Shown piece after piece: positions 45,966 to 56,740 of a stretch of DNA of 64,000 nucleotides. Made by a program: the position numbers and the translations under genes. The notes beneath the pieces were generated by a model. The model was not told the origin of the DNA. It saw nothing but the letters and a program-made list of their open reading frames with translations, and searched no databases. This DNA is from Sphaerosporella brunnea (taxonomy: Eukaryota > Ascomycota > Pezizomycetes > Pezizales > Pyronemataceae), in the NCBI GenBank assembly GCA_008704415.1, contig VXIS01000003.1, positions 62,001 to 126,000 on the forward strand, in the 5' to 3' direction. Numbering within the stretch: position 1 is the stretch's first letter; each line of letters starts with the position of its first letter.

Positions 45966-48409
45966 AGGCAGGTAATAAAATGTTAGGTGATTGTATACCG
46001 AGGGGATTGAATTAGTACGAGAGCTGTAAATCAACGCTTGACTTCAACGCACGCATCCTCTGCCACCCGCAACCATTCAATCACCCAGCTTTACTACCTC
46101 CATCATCGCCTCCCGTCTGCCCCGGCTTCTCAATGGGTGTTAATGTTAGTATGCTGTAGTCCAAAGATTGCAGGCGGTGCGGCACGGCGGTAGATGCATG
46201 CCAAAAAGACCAAGCAGGATGTGCATAGTAGTTGCACGCACTCCAGTGGCAGAGTTGTGCTTTGGTTTTCCAAGGAGTGGCAGCTGCAGTGTTGATTCCG
46301 GTCGGCGAAGAATTTGTGTAGTCTGCGGTGCTGTAGTTGTCGCCGCCGAGCAGAAAGTGGTGCATTTGGCGCAGCCACGTGGCGTCGCGACTGATGGTTG
46401 TTGCCTTTGCGTCGATCAACAACTGTCCGTTGTCTGAGCCCATGCTTTATGGCAGCGCCTGTGTCCATAAATTGACCTTGCGTTGCAGGCATAGATCGGA
46501 ACTACGTCCAAGGAGCGCGTCGTAACCAGACATTTGGATGATTTGCGATTCCCAGTTTGAATAATTGTGATTATATGTATTATCACGGTATTGTGTAGGA
46601 GTTCTCTTTCTAGCGGAAGGTTAAGCTGTCATGAGTTGTGAGCGACAGTGTGTGCTACCGATACCTCCCAACGAAGTGGTTCAAGCTCCCTGTGCTTACC
46701 GGTATAGGATTGGTACGTGAGGATCAAGCAATATGAAGACTCAGTTCGACAGCGTGTTGTTTGCTTTCTGCAACGTATGTTTATCACGCCTCTCAGACCT
46801 CTTGTTCGACCGGAACAGCTAGGCCGTTAGGGTGGAGGTTGCCGGAAGGATCCAGCCTTTTTTTGTATCCTTATCTATAAGGAATGATGAATCTTACAAA
46901 TCAACTGACTACACGCCGTGCCCGTTTGTGATGCAGCGGCCAGACAGAGCACGGTCAGCGTTCTCGCACTCTGGGTGGCTCTTTCGGCTCCACAGCAAGC
47001 CGAGTTAGGTTTTTGGACTGCAGTGCGCAGTTTATCAGTGCCAACGTTCGCTTTGCCAGCTTCACGAGAGCACACTCAGACCCGGCATCCATAGCTTTAT
47101 TTTGCTTTCCTCATCTTCTCAGTCAATATTGAAAGTACGGTGGAAGCGGCCTTAAACCGACCCGTCGGCGGTGGTGGAGACGGCAACGACTGTTTATAAT
47201 AAACTGATCAACACGTGAGAACTCTGGGGAAACAGCACTCCCGTCCCCTAAATTAGATGCGCTCTGTACGACTGAGGCGCTGGCTTCCGCCAGTCGCGCA
47301 ATCTTGTGATGTTAGTGAAGTCAGGGAAACTTTGAGCGACGGGTCGGGTTAAGGCCGCTTGCACCATACCTCCGCCTACAGCCCAAAGCCGCAGGGTTTT
47401 ATGATGTGTACGATACCCTACAAAATAAACATCACGCACCGACAATACTACTGTTATAAGGTGTCAATAACCTCTGTATCGCAATTGCGTGGTCTACCCC
47501 GTTACCGAATCACTTCCACGGCGTGCATGAAAGCTCATCGAGAACCCGTGGTGTCTTCAGGGGCCGGTGGTAAGCTAGCAACTCCCTATCTATCAGGTTC
47601 ATCCAGACACAATCTTAAAGGCTTAAACAAGTAGGATGAAACAAAGGGCATGCGAGTGCGGGTTCATCGACAGTAGCTCCGATGTCAACCGAGCGAGATT
47701 TGGCCGAAAATGTTGCGAGAGACCCAACCTGGCATAACGCCATCTACTGATCTCAGTTGTCTTGGGCAAGATTAACGTTCACATCCGTCCGACCAAGCGC
47801 ATGCGGCGTTCGGCCATCTGCCCAGCGCCTACGAAGCATCGACCGGTTGTTTGCCGGTTTGTATTGTCTTCATCAGCACAGTTTATTCGGCGAGGTATTG
47901 TTGATCTTTTTGAACATCTCTGATCATGGGTTCCATCAAGCAACTCACCTTCATGTTTCGATGAGAGGCGCACAGACTCCCGTCGTCGCATGCTCAGATA
48001 TGTTCGCGATTGATTGCGGTCCATCGGGATTTGCCGCTTGCAATTGCACGGGGCTATTCCTGGACGTCCACGCGCCATTTGCATCCACGCATCCACTACT
48101 ATCTGGGGTGTTCGAACACCGAAGCGCCGCCTGAACAGTGTTGGCGAGGTGATCAGGACCCTTCACCAATGTGCCGGGGCATGTATGTGGGAGGGGATTC
48201 CCCTACCAGGAAAGACTCGTCTCTGTGCTCGGATTGGGCTCCACGAGGTTAACCATCTCAGTATGGCTCTCCTGGTGTACTCATCAGGTCCCTGCCTATA
48301 CCCTCTTTATTATCTTCAACGTCCTCGAAGTACTTCTCAAATTGAGTACGCTTTATCGTTACTATCTCTTCAGCGTTCGCTATCTTGATCGTGGCCTCGC
48401 AATGTGACC
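45966..48409. other. No assignable gene
   Basis: Overlapping short frames; two minus-strand frames at 46081-46492 are of similar length, so neither is convincing. Confidence 0.3.
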
Positions 48410-48422
48410 GCAGACCTCGGAG

Positions 48423-49745
48423 TTTGTTTTTATCATATTGCATTCCACCGCATGCGATTATGGCATATATATATAGGGGAGACTGTGCTACCCCTTGATA
48501 ACAAGATCGTACACATGGGGCCTGCGGCTCTTAAGGAAAGAAAATAAGGAAAGCGCGATACATAACAGACGGAAAACACTGTGGCGAGCTCTTGCTGTCC
48601 CTCCGCGTGCTCCTTCTCCTTCTCCTTCCCCTTTTCCTTCTCCTTCTTCCTATGTACAAGTTGAAGCGCACAGCTCCGTCACCGGCCACTTGAGCCCAGG
48701 ACGTGAGGCTCTTCCCAGCTGACGGTGCAGCTGTACGGCGCGAGGGCCGGCTGCGTTTCTTTCTCTCGGCCTTCTTCCATCCCTCTTTGAGCTCAGCTTC
48801 ATCGCGGGGGGGCACATCTCGCATATCGGGCGCTGGGCACGCCGAGTTCAGTGCGTCGCTTGGTCCTGCGTGCTTCAATTGCATTAGGGAGGGGGGAAAG
48901 AGATTTCCCGTGCATGTTTCGTCGGTTTCGGCGCCGTCGAGCGCTTACGATTAGGGCCGCTCAGACAGGCGTTTATATTTGTTTCGACGTTTCTGTATTT
49001 AAGGCCAGTTTCGGCGTCAAATGGCTTACAGACATCGATAAACAGCCGGTTGAAAATTCGGATATCCAAGTCAAAAACGCTTGTCTGAGCGGCCCTATTC
49101 GAATTAGACGCAGCAGGTGCTGCCGCTGTCATCGTTGCTGGCGGGTGCTGGGGTGCCGGCAGTGTCTGGGCGGATGAATCCGCACCGCAAGGCGGCTGCG
49201 ACGTCTGGGTCGCCCCGTGTGATACCGTCGTGCTTTTCGTTTCGAGCCCCTTGAGCCGAGCCAGAAGCTCTCCGTTCTGACCTGAGAGATTGTCGACCGT
49301 TCCTTCCAGCTCAAGTACAATCGTGACCAAACCGCCCAGGCCGGCGTCATATCCTCCCTTGAGCGCGGGGAATTGCAGTCCTGAAAGTCCTCCGATAGCG
49401 GGGCGGAGGGAGGCGGCCGGAGGGGAATGTGAGCCCACGTCCTACATCTCCATATCGCCCGTCGTCGGGTCTGGAGGTAGGACCAAAGCCTCCCTCAACT
49501 CGGATGCGCCGTCGTCCATTCGGCAAGCGTGTGGGCAGCCTCAGCTCGGTCTGTTGTGAACTCCATAAGCAGATCCATAGGAGTACGGCCTGCGAGTATC
49601 TCGTGGCGTAAGGGCTCCCCTTCGTTGGGGACACAGGAGAGTGTTAGGGCATTGAGGCAAACGTGGGGTTCGTGATGGTAGGTACAGAGCACCACGTCGC
49701 GGCTTGGCGCTAGTAACCGTGAAGCAGGTGGTGTGTAGGAAGGAT
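48423..49745 (-). mobile_element. Retroelement-like copy 2, complete insertion with 13-bp TSD
   Basis: The 13-mer GCAGACCTCGGAG occurs at 48410-48422 and at 49746-49758, directly bounding a 1323-bp segment. On the minus strand the segment begins ATCCTTCCTACACACC and ends in an A-rich tail (GATAAAAACAAA), exactly the structure left by target-primed reverse transcription. Its last 140 bp match the ends of the copies at about 24870-25046 and 53862-54000 (shared CCGCAGGCC, GGGGTAGCA and GAATRCAATATGAT). It encodes a coiled-coil protein and the SWAQVAG block but no reverse transcriptase motif. It is either a 5'-truncated LINE with unusual gene order or a non-autonomous, ORF1-only element. Confidence 0.85.
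48531..49745 (-). pseudogene. Coding region of retroelement-like copy 2
   Basis: Blocks in order on the minus strand: LRHEILAGRTPMDLLMEFT with EAAHTLAEWTTAHPS (about 49630-49495, then TGA); a frame change to SELREALVLPPDPTTGD; a coiled-coil frame 49438-48884 with GYDAGLGGLVTIVLELEG, NLSGQNGELLARLKGLETK and a basic end; then a separate frame (48884-48531) with GKSLTSWAQVAGDGAVRFN followed by an arginine-rich stretch. The stop codon and frame change at the first block are not shared with copy 1, so they are probably private damage. The change after EISFPPP is shared and may be an intron or a genuine gene end. Confidence 0.5.
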
Positions 49746-49758
49746 GCAGACCTCGGAG

Positions 49759-50725
49759 CATAGCCACGTTGATTGAGACATGGAGTGGGCGTCAAACAGA
49801 ATTGCGAAGGCGACTACAGAGACCCGACTGCGAGGGACCAACAACGTCACCTTGGCAAATACTCAGTTGGACAGGAAGCTGCGGGTCATGGGGGCGTCAC
49901 AGGGTCGCAGCGGCAGGACTACAAGGAGAAGCTCGGGAGCCAGCAAAGGAGGGCGAGCGGATGATACAGGATAGATATAAGCTTGAGCGGCGGAACAAGA
50001 AGCGTGACACGTGGGCGGAGAGGCTGAGAAGCAGAACCCGGCGACGCATCAGTGGTCAGATCAATAACAGGAAGGGAGCACAGCGTTGGGGCGGAGTGAA
50101 CATTCGCCCATGCTGTGACTATATATTGTTTCACCCTGAAACAACTATTCCCTACCATCTATCTTTGGTCCATAGTTGTTGCGGTTGTCTAACAGCGCAT
50201 ATGAGGAAATTGACATTGAATTTATTTTGTAACACTATTTCCTGATTACACAGGTAACCAGATTGTCTGGTGTGCAGCCACACAGTTGGCAGGTCGTAGC
50301 CGTGAGCAGCCAAACCGTGTTTGCGTTAGCTCAAAGTCCGCGGAGACAGGCCGCATCCTTTTATGGGGGTTTCGATCCCCTGGCAAGTACTCATTCTATG
50401 AGTGTATCACATGGGTGCAAGGTTGCGAGCGCCGAATTATTGTGGTGATAAACACCTTAGCAGCAGTAGAGTTCCAATGCTCGACCTCACTGCTGACGCT
50501 GATTTTAGCATAGCGTCAGTTGTATTCGATTTCTGTTGCCAATCTGCCCAATATGCTCTTAAATCATAGTATTCTGCAAAGCAAGATAGTCAAACAGTGT
50601 TTACAGAGGCCTATGCCTCTGCTTTGTGTTTTCCCTTTTTCTTTCCTGTTCTCTTCATTCAACCTTCATATTACATTCAGAATACATTTGTTTCACAATT
50701 CAATCTCGCACCCTAATGCGTAGCA
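49759..50725. other. No assignable gene
   Basis: A plus frame at 49769-50245 (158 codons, Arg/Gln-rich, start codon uncertain) has no recognised motif. The rest is AT-rich downstream DNA of the Q/W-rich gene. Confidence 0.3.
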
Positions 50726-51298
50726 TCACTCGTCACTGTGCCCAGGGGTGCCAGGGTCTCCGTTCTTTGGACGTTTGGCCAGAACGGCCGCCAGCTTCTC
50801 GGACAATATGTCGCTAATCTGACCAGGCAGCGCCTGCAGCTGGTCCTGCCTCCACTTCTGGTGAGCGTCCTGGGCACGCTGCCACTGCTGCTGCTGCTGC
50901 CATTGCTGCGGCTGTTGCTGCTGCTGCTGGGCTGGAGGTAGGACCAGAACAACCCCAACGTTGAGCGGGGATGCAATGACGTCCGGAATTCCGCGTTTGC
51001 GGACCCAGACCATCCCCAGACCAACCAAGGAGGTGCCGAATGTGTACAGGTGGTTGTCCTTCGTGATTGCGTGCACACCCGACTGATAAAGCAGCGGCAA
51101 CCGCTTGAAAATTTTGACGTGGTTGAAAGCCTCTGTGAGGACCGCCTCCCACCCCGGGTAGGTGTGGTTCTTGCGCGGGTGGTACGCGGTGTACCACCCG
51201 TTGTCGCAAATGAACTGCGGTATCAGGATATGCGTCTTATCGTCGGTGGGGCGCGGGGCCGGGAGCGTGTGCTGGGCGTAAATCTTGGCTAGAGACAT
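50726..51298 (-). CDS. Q/W-rich protein, intact member of a paralogous pair
   Basis: 190 aa from an ATG at 51298 (MSLAKIYAQH) to TGA at 50726-50728, one exon. Residues 20-100 form a compact, globular-looking segment (THILIPQFICDNGWYTAYHP, LYQSGVHAITKDNHLYTFG). Residues 124-140 are a Gln/Trp linker (QQQQQQPQQWQQQQQWQ). Residues 141-175 form a charged helix (QKWRQDQLQALPGQISDIL), then a short polar tail. The decayed paralogue 43331-41627 keeps the first segment and the helix but has a 22-aa repeat where the Q/W linker is. No known family; role unknown. An alternative upstream in-frame start would add 20 residues. Its upstream DNA is duplicated at 53.4-54.1 kb. Confidence 0.65.
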   Translation of the reverse strand: MSLAKIYAQHTLPAPRPTDDKTHILIPQFICDNGWYTAYHPRKNHTYPGWEAVLTEAFNHVKIFKRLPLLYQSGVHAITKDNHLYTFGTSLVGLGMVWVRKRGIPDVIASPLNVGVVLVLPPAQQQQQQPQQWQQQQQWQRAQDAHQKWRQDQLQALPGQISDILSEKLAAVLAKRPKNGDPGTPGHSDE

Positions 51299-51657
51299 AG
51301 TTGTGTGTAGTAGCGAGGGCGTGCAGGTACAGGATGAAGGCGGTGCGGGATGGATCAAGGTTGTGGGAGAGATTGAGGTTTGGGAGGGTTGAGGCTTCTA
51401 AGCGATTGAAAATTGTGGTATGTGGGCAGTTGGGGTTGGCGACCCCATGATGCCGTGCGCTGGGTAGGGGCCAGAGTTTTAGGTGGGAGGCGGGTTGGGA
51501 GTGGTGGGAGTGGTGGGAGGTGAAGGAATAATGCCAAAATCACCGATATATCACAGGATGGCATATTGGATGCCAGCCGCCTCGCTTTTCAACCGCGTTC
51601 CAATTGCCACTGCGGATGGTGCGATATGTCAGCTCGATACCCAACGGCAGTCTTTGC
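51299..51657. repeat. Upstream module shared with the 53.4-54.1 kb region
   Basis: Matches 53480-53729 plus 54001-54110: AGAGATTGAGGTTTG, CCCCATGA(T/C)GCCGTGCGCTGGG, GGGAGTGGTGG, GATGGCAYATTSGATG and then TTGGATGCCAGCCGCC. In both places it lies upstream of minus-strand genes that are not homologous in their coding parts. Confidence 0.75.
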
Positions 51658-51830
51658 CAGTGTTCCTCACGGGCCGGCACGCTCTGCAGGTCGGCCTGGA
51701 CGGTCTGCCCCGGCCGCGCACTGAAGCCGGCGTTGGGGGACCCGCCGAGCATCTGTAGTTCTTCGCTTACACATACATCAAGGAAAGAAACACGAACGCG
51801 AGATACAGATTCAACAACATGAAGGACCTG
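51658..51830 (+). mobile_element. hAT subfamily C, left-end fragment
   Basis: CAGTGTTCCTCACGGGCCGG, then CTGCAGGTCGGCCTGGACGG, then the conserved HQGKKHEREIQIQQ-encoding stretch also found in subfamily B. No right end or TSD was found. Confidence 0.6.
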
Positions 51831-52499
51831 CGAATCGTGGCGGGGGTGGTTGCGGCCGACGATACAGGCTTGGTGAGAGCCGAATTCTTCCGGACAAACG
51901 GCGATTCTGGCCAGAATTTCGTCTTCCGACTGCGGTTCATGATAAGGAATATCGTCGAACATGTCTACTCAGACGGCTGGAATCATTCTACATCGTGTGC
52001 CGCGTAGGGTTAGGGTTCTATTTTCTAACCGCAAGCGCCCCACTTGATACCCACCCATTATTTCAACAACAGGGCGATCCATGTGTTTCCAGTTGATGTA
52101 GTAGGAAGAATACACGAAAACAAATCCTGCGTAGGTGTCTCAAAATTGGCCGCTGTCTGTCTGATGAATGCTGGCCTGCATCACCCGTTGATGGTGGACC
52201 GTGCATGGTGAATAAACAACGCCTTTTCCAGCTCTACGAACGTCACATCCCAATGTCGTTTGTCCAGCAAGGCAACTTCCCCATGGCCTCCGATTCCGGA
52301 CCTCCTTTAGGCATACACTCTGGGCGTCCAGGTCTCGGCGCATCGTGTAACTCGCTCAAAATGTCGTCAAACGCGATCTTATCGACGTCCACAGCGTGCA
52401 CCAAAAGCTTTTCTCTTGCTTTCTGCTTCTCTCTGGCTCTTCCTTTTGCGCGCCATACCAAGGGCTTCGCCGCTTCATCATTTATTTGCAGGGCATCGG
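51831..52499. other. No gene assigned
   Basis: Contains a telomere-like TAGGGTTAGGG at about 52006 and short frames only. Confidence 0.3.
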
Positions 52500-52790
52500 C
52501 TATCTTCAGCCATAACCGGTATCAAAAGACACAGACGAGGACGGAGCTTCTTTTATTCAAAGACGGAGACGAGGGCTGAGCATCTTTATCCACAGACAGA
52601 GACAAGGACTGAGACGAGGGTGAGCTTTTTTATCAACAGACACAGGCGGGAACCGACACGAGAACGGAGATTCTTTACCCAAAGGCAGAGACGCGGATGG
52701 AGACCAGGACGGAGCTTGGTTATCCAAAGACAGAGACGAGGACGGAGCTTCTTGATCGACAGACAGAGCTGCGCTTAATGGCATGACGGA
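52500..52790. repeat. Imperfect GACGGAGACGAGGACGGAGC repeat
   Basis: Six to eight irregular units around AGACAGAGACGAGGACGGAGCTTCTT. It corresponds to the C-terminal end of the NWNY pseudogene to its right; the paralogue at 58800-58930 has a shorter version (GTTGATCAAGAA units). Confidence 0.65.
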
Positions 52791-53371
52791 TCCGCCGTCT
52801 CGTCAGTTTGTCCCACTGGTTCGCATACTCCTCCAAACTCATGACATTTAGCTGCTGAACTTTGCCGGCCTCATCGATATATTTGGACCATTTCCTGAAA
52901 ATTCAGTTTGATCCATGCACGTGGATGCACCACTCGTAGTTCCAGTTCAGACAGCCCGCACCAGCCTCACGCAGCAGCCTTTGACATCCAGCGATGTTCT
53001 CGGTTGTGATGGTCTCCATTGCCTCAGCCGCGATGAGCGGATGTGCAGGCGAAAAGTACCCACAGGCCAGTTCATTGATAGCAGTGACGCATAGAATTTT
53101 CACGACAAACCTGGTGGCCTCGAACTTTATGCCAATCGTCCCAAATGGGTGTGCATCGCGGACAGCTCGTCGTAATAGAGTGCCAAAGCACGCTGCACCC
53201 AGAGTTTGTCTGTGAGAAATTCGAGCATGGTGTGGCAGTAGTATTTGTGTGGTCGATGGCGATTTGCGTGCAGGTAGGAAGCGGGCGTGGTAGCAGCAGG
53301 TAGGTAGTGGTGGCGCTAGTGGTGGTGGTGGTAGCAAGCGCGAATGGTACTGTTGACGGTGCTGCTGTCAA
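52791..53371 (-). pseudogene. NWNY-family gene, copy 1, frameshifted
   Basis: Minus strand: TDKLWVQRALALYYDELSAM, then (after a frame change) FEATRFVVKILCVTAINELA, NWNYEWCIHVHGSN, a TGA, and FRKWSKYIDEAGKVQQLNVM then SLEEYANQWDKLTRRRI. The same order is found on the plus strand at 57821-58744. No known domain recognised; the mix of aromatic and charged residues suggests a globular protein. The frame change and stop mark it as a pseudogene. Start unknown; its N-terminal 40 codons are Thr/Pro-rich low complexity. Confidence 0.6.
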
Positions 53372-53729
53372 TGCCGCTGGTACTGTAGGCCTTAGGGTTA
53401 CTCAACAATGTGCACGTGGTTGTAGGCCTTGATCAGTGTCATTGGATAGGGTTAGCGATGCAGTGGCGGTGGGTTTGATGTGGGATGGATGAAGTTGGCA
53501 GAGATTGAGGTTTGAGAGGGGTGAGGTTTCAGACCCATTGAGGATCGTGGTTGGTGGGCACGTAGGGCTGGCGCCCCCATGACGCCGTGCGCTGGGCACC
53601 AGAGTGCTATGTCAGAGACGAGCCGTTGGGAGTGGTGGAAGGTCATCGAACAATGACAAAATCCCAACCTCCACCACAACCACCCTAAGGTCTGATATAG
53701 CCATTTCCGGCGATGGCACATTCGATGAC
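53372..53729. repeat. Duplicated upstream module, second copy
   Basis: Left part of the duplicate of 51299-51657. It contains telomere-like TTAGGGTTA and TAGGGTTAG near 53391 and 53446. Confidence 0.65.
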
Positions 53730-54000
53730 AGGTGCACGGAGGCGGTTATGGGTTTCCTAAGCACTACCAAGGTTGGGGCATGGCCTGACAAAGGCATCCT
53801 GTTTTGAGACTTTTTGCTTATGACATCTCACGAATTTCCTTGGTGCGATTAAACTAAGTGGTGCGATTTCCTTGGTCTTTTTCCTTAGATGAGCCGCAGG
53901 CCTCCATAGTCGGCTCCGCCGAAGGGGTAGCATAGTCTCTTCTTTCCACATATGCCATGGCCGCAAGCGGCCGAATACAATATGATTAAAACAAAAAAAA
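53730..54000 (+). mobile_element. Retroelement-like copy 3, 5'-truncated insertion
   Basis: 271 bp ending in ATATGATTAAAACAAAAAAAA. Flanks ATTCGATGAC (53720-53729) and ATTGGATGCC (54001-54010) match in 8 of 10 positions. The duplicate module at 51555-51580 has the unoccupied site with a single ATTGGATGCC, which proves an insertion. The last 140 bp match the 3' ends of copies 1 and 2. Confidence 0.85.
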
Positions 54001-54010
54001 ATTGGATGCC

Positions 54011-54879
54011 AGCCGCCGCTCTTTTCAACCGCGTTTCTGTTACCACTGTTTATGATCCGACATGTCAGATGGATACCTGTTGGCGGGTTGTGCGGTTGTT
54101 GCCTCTGGTGTTGTTCCCACTTATCCATGGCAACCAAAGTTCATCGTCATCCGAGCCCTCTCCTTGCCGCAGTGTTGCACGCGAGTCGAGAATTCTCGCA
54201 GAGGGTTTCGGTCTCGTGAAAATCGTGCTGTCTCACAATGTCTCGCGCGTCTCGTGGCAGTCTCGATGGTTCTCGTCGTCATTCTCGCGAGTGCTCGGTT
54301 GTCTCGCCAACGATCAGGCTGCCAGGTTTCGCCTGGTCTCGCGAGTCCGCCGTCATTATCGATCAGACTCGCCATTGTCGAGCGGTCTCGGTTTTTCTCG
54401 ACGTGTCTCAATCATCCTCAGTCTCGTCTCGCGGTCTTGTGTGCATAACTGCACAGGACACACCCTGGCGCCACCTCACATCCAAAACTCTTCATTGAAC
54501 TCGTTATTCATCGAAATCCACAGCGGTGACTTTCCATGTGCGGCCACTTCAGTCGTGCAGCCATGCCTTACTAGATCTCCATCCTCCGGCCGCCTCAATG
54601 TTTGTGAGTGAATTCAGATGTATTGTCCCGCCGCCGTATTGATTCGATCTCATGCGGCGACCCTGAATACCAATCCAACCGAAACAGAGGGAAATGTATG
54701 GCACAGGCCCGAAAAACGCCTGAACTGCCATCTCCACAAGAACCAGGTCACACCTCCCCTCTATCTCCTCTTCCGAGCCTTCCTCAGCAGCGGCTGCAGC
54801 TTCAATGCAATCCATGATTCCCCAAACCTCCTTAACACTCGAAAAAAAGACCGCAAAAAACTTCCCCCAAACCAATCCA
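54011..54879. other. No gene assigned
   Basis: 54011-54110 completes the duplicated upstream module. 54180-54440 is rich in TCTCG words. The rest has overlapping frames without motifs. Confidence 0.35.
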
Positions 54880-55209
54880 TTAATCAAAACACTGCCATCT
54901 CGCCTGCTCCTCATGAAAGCCCTCAGCATGGCTTGCCTTTTTATCACCACCGGTTGGCTTCTTCGGTTGCTCCGGCTTCTTAACCTTTGAGGGTGCGCGG
55001 CCTCCGCACTTCGAGCTAGCCCGCTCCATGTCACGAATGATAGGGTTCTGTAGGTAGGTATCGGCCGGATCCATCGTTCGAATTTTTTTTGTTGCTGGGG
55101 AAGAGCTAGCGGTATAGACGTTGAGGGAAGGTAGAATTACGCAAGGTGCTTCAATTACGGGTGGTTTGAATGTGCTATCTGCTCTTGGGCCTAGTATTGT
55201 ATTTCCCAT
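54880..55209 (-). CDS. Hypothetical lysine-rich protein
   Basis: 109 codons from an ATG at 55209 to a stop at 54880. The C-terminal half is basic (RAPSKVKKPEQPKKPTGGDK); the N-terminal half has no motif. No promoter element or family support. Confidence 0.3.
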   Translation of the reverse strand: MGNTILGPRADSTFKPPVIEAPCVILPSLNVYTASSSPATKKIRTMDPADTYLQNPIIRDMERASSKCGGRAPSKVKKPEQPKKPTGGDKKASHAEGFHEEQARWQCFD

Positions 55210-55383
55210 AAGGCACTGCACTGGTGGAGGGCCATGTCGAGGCTTTCAAGAGAAGAGCCGTGTTGAAATCCGATGCACCGAGTGACATCGCATGTCGCGA
55301 ACAATGTGCGATGATGCAGCGGCGAAATAATTCAAACCCTATGGTCGGCCAAAAACCACCTCTTACCCGGCCTTCAGAAAAAC

Positions 55384-55391
55384 TATAAATA
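55384..55391 (+). promoter_or_regulatory. TATA box in front of the 110-bp array
   Basis: TATAAATA in plus orientation, 57 bp before an ATG (55448) and about 110 bp before the tandem array; pyrimidine-rich sequence between. Confidence 0.5.
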
Positions 55392-55497
55392 CTGCCACTT
55401 TTCACCTTTCCTGCAACTCATCACCCCCTTTCATCTCGGCTGGGGAGATGCTTTTTTACCTCCTCCTTCCATCTCGGTTGGGGATGCTCTTTTTACC

Positions 55498-56686
55498 TCC
55501 TCTACGACCAAGCTGGATTGGATGCCTTCGACAAGTTCGCCACTCAGCGAATGACCACGCCGACAAGTCTATGACCAAGCTGGATTGGATGCCTTCGACA
55601 AGTTCACCACGCAGCGAATGACTTGGGTCATGCAGCCCCCTTTCGACAAAACGGGGATGCATGACCCCGTCGACAAGTCTATGACCAAGCTGGATTGGAT
55701 GCCTTCGACAAGTTCACCACGCAGCGAATGACTTGGGTCATGCAGCCCCCTTTCGACAAAACGGGGATGCATGACCCCGTCGACAAGTCTATGACCAAGC
55801 TGGATTGGATGCCTTCGACAAGTTCACCACTCAGCGAATGACTTGGGTCATGCAGCCCCCTTTCGACGAAACGGGGATGCATGACCACGCCGACAAGTCT
55901 ATGACCAAGCTGGATTGGATGCCTTCGACAAGTTCACCACTCAGCGAATGACTTGGGTCATGCAGCCCCCTTTCGACGAAACGGGGATGCATGACCACGC
56001 CGACAAGTCTATGACCAAGCTGGATTGGATGCCTTCGACAAGTTCACCACGCAGCGAATGACTTGGGTCATGCAGCCCCCTTTCGACGAAACGGGGATGC
56101 ATGACCACTCCGACAAGTCTATGACCAAGCTGGATTGGATGCCTTCGACAAGTTCACCACGCAGCGAATGACTTGGGTCATGCAGCCCCGTTTCGACGAA
56201 ACGGGGATGCATGACCACGCCGACAAGTCTACGACCAAGCTGGATTGGATGCCTTCGACAAGTTCACCACTCAGCGAATGACTTGGGTCATGCAGCCCCC
56301 TTTCGACGAAACGGGGATGCATGACCACGCCGACAAGTCTACGACCAAGCTGGATTGGATGCCATCGACAAGTTCACCACTCAGCGAATGACTTGGGTCA
56401 TGCAGCCCCCTTTCGACGAAACGGGGATGCATGACCACGCCGACAAGTCTACGACCAAGCTGGATTGGATGCCTTCGACAAGTTCACCACTCAGCGAATG
56501 ACTTGGGTCATGCAGCCCCCTTTCGACGAAATGGGGATGCATGACCCCGTCGACAAGTCTACGACCAAGCTGGATTGGATGCCTTCGACAAGTTCACAAC
56601 CACTCAGCGAATGAGTTGCCGACACCTGGGTCATGCAGCCCCCTTTCGACGAAACGGGGATGCATGACCCCGTCGACAAGTAGGCG
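55498..56686. repeat. 110-bp satellite array
   Basis: About eleven units, period 110 bp, with unit starts (TATGACCAAGCTGGATTGG or TACGACC…) near 55570, 55680, 55790 and so on to 56560. The first unit is shortened and the last carries a short insertion. Each unit contains GTCATGCAG and ATGCATGACC, near-palindromic. One plus frame per unit reads AFDKFTTQRMTWVMQPPFDE, but 110 is not a multiple of three, so no frame passes through successive units. The array ends precisely at GTCGACAAGTAG. Confidence 0.9.
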
Positions 56687-56705
56687 GACTACCATTTAGG
56701 GAGAC

Positions 56706-56740
56706 AATGGTCACGACTCAAGTGGGGAGTCGTGACCATT
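56706..56740. other. Perfect 14-bp hairpin
   Basis: AATGGTCACGACTC, a 7-nt loop (AAGTGGG), then GAGTCGTGACCATT, 20 bp after the satellite array. Confidence 0.85.

Noticed and set aside
54169..54443. TCTCG-rich segment as a hAT element (CAGTGTTGCACGCG / CAGTTATGCACACA ends)
   Set aside because: End similarity is weak and the flanks show no 8-bp duplication.
55456..56679. Series of 60-70 codon minus frames in the 110-bp array, and CRISPR
   Set aside because: The frames repeat because the DNA repeats and each is closed by a stop. Units are contiguous with no spacers, so this is a satellite and not CRISPR.
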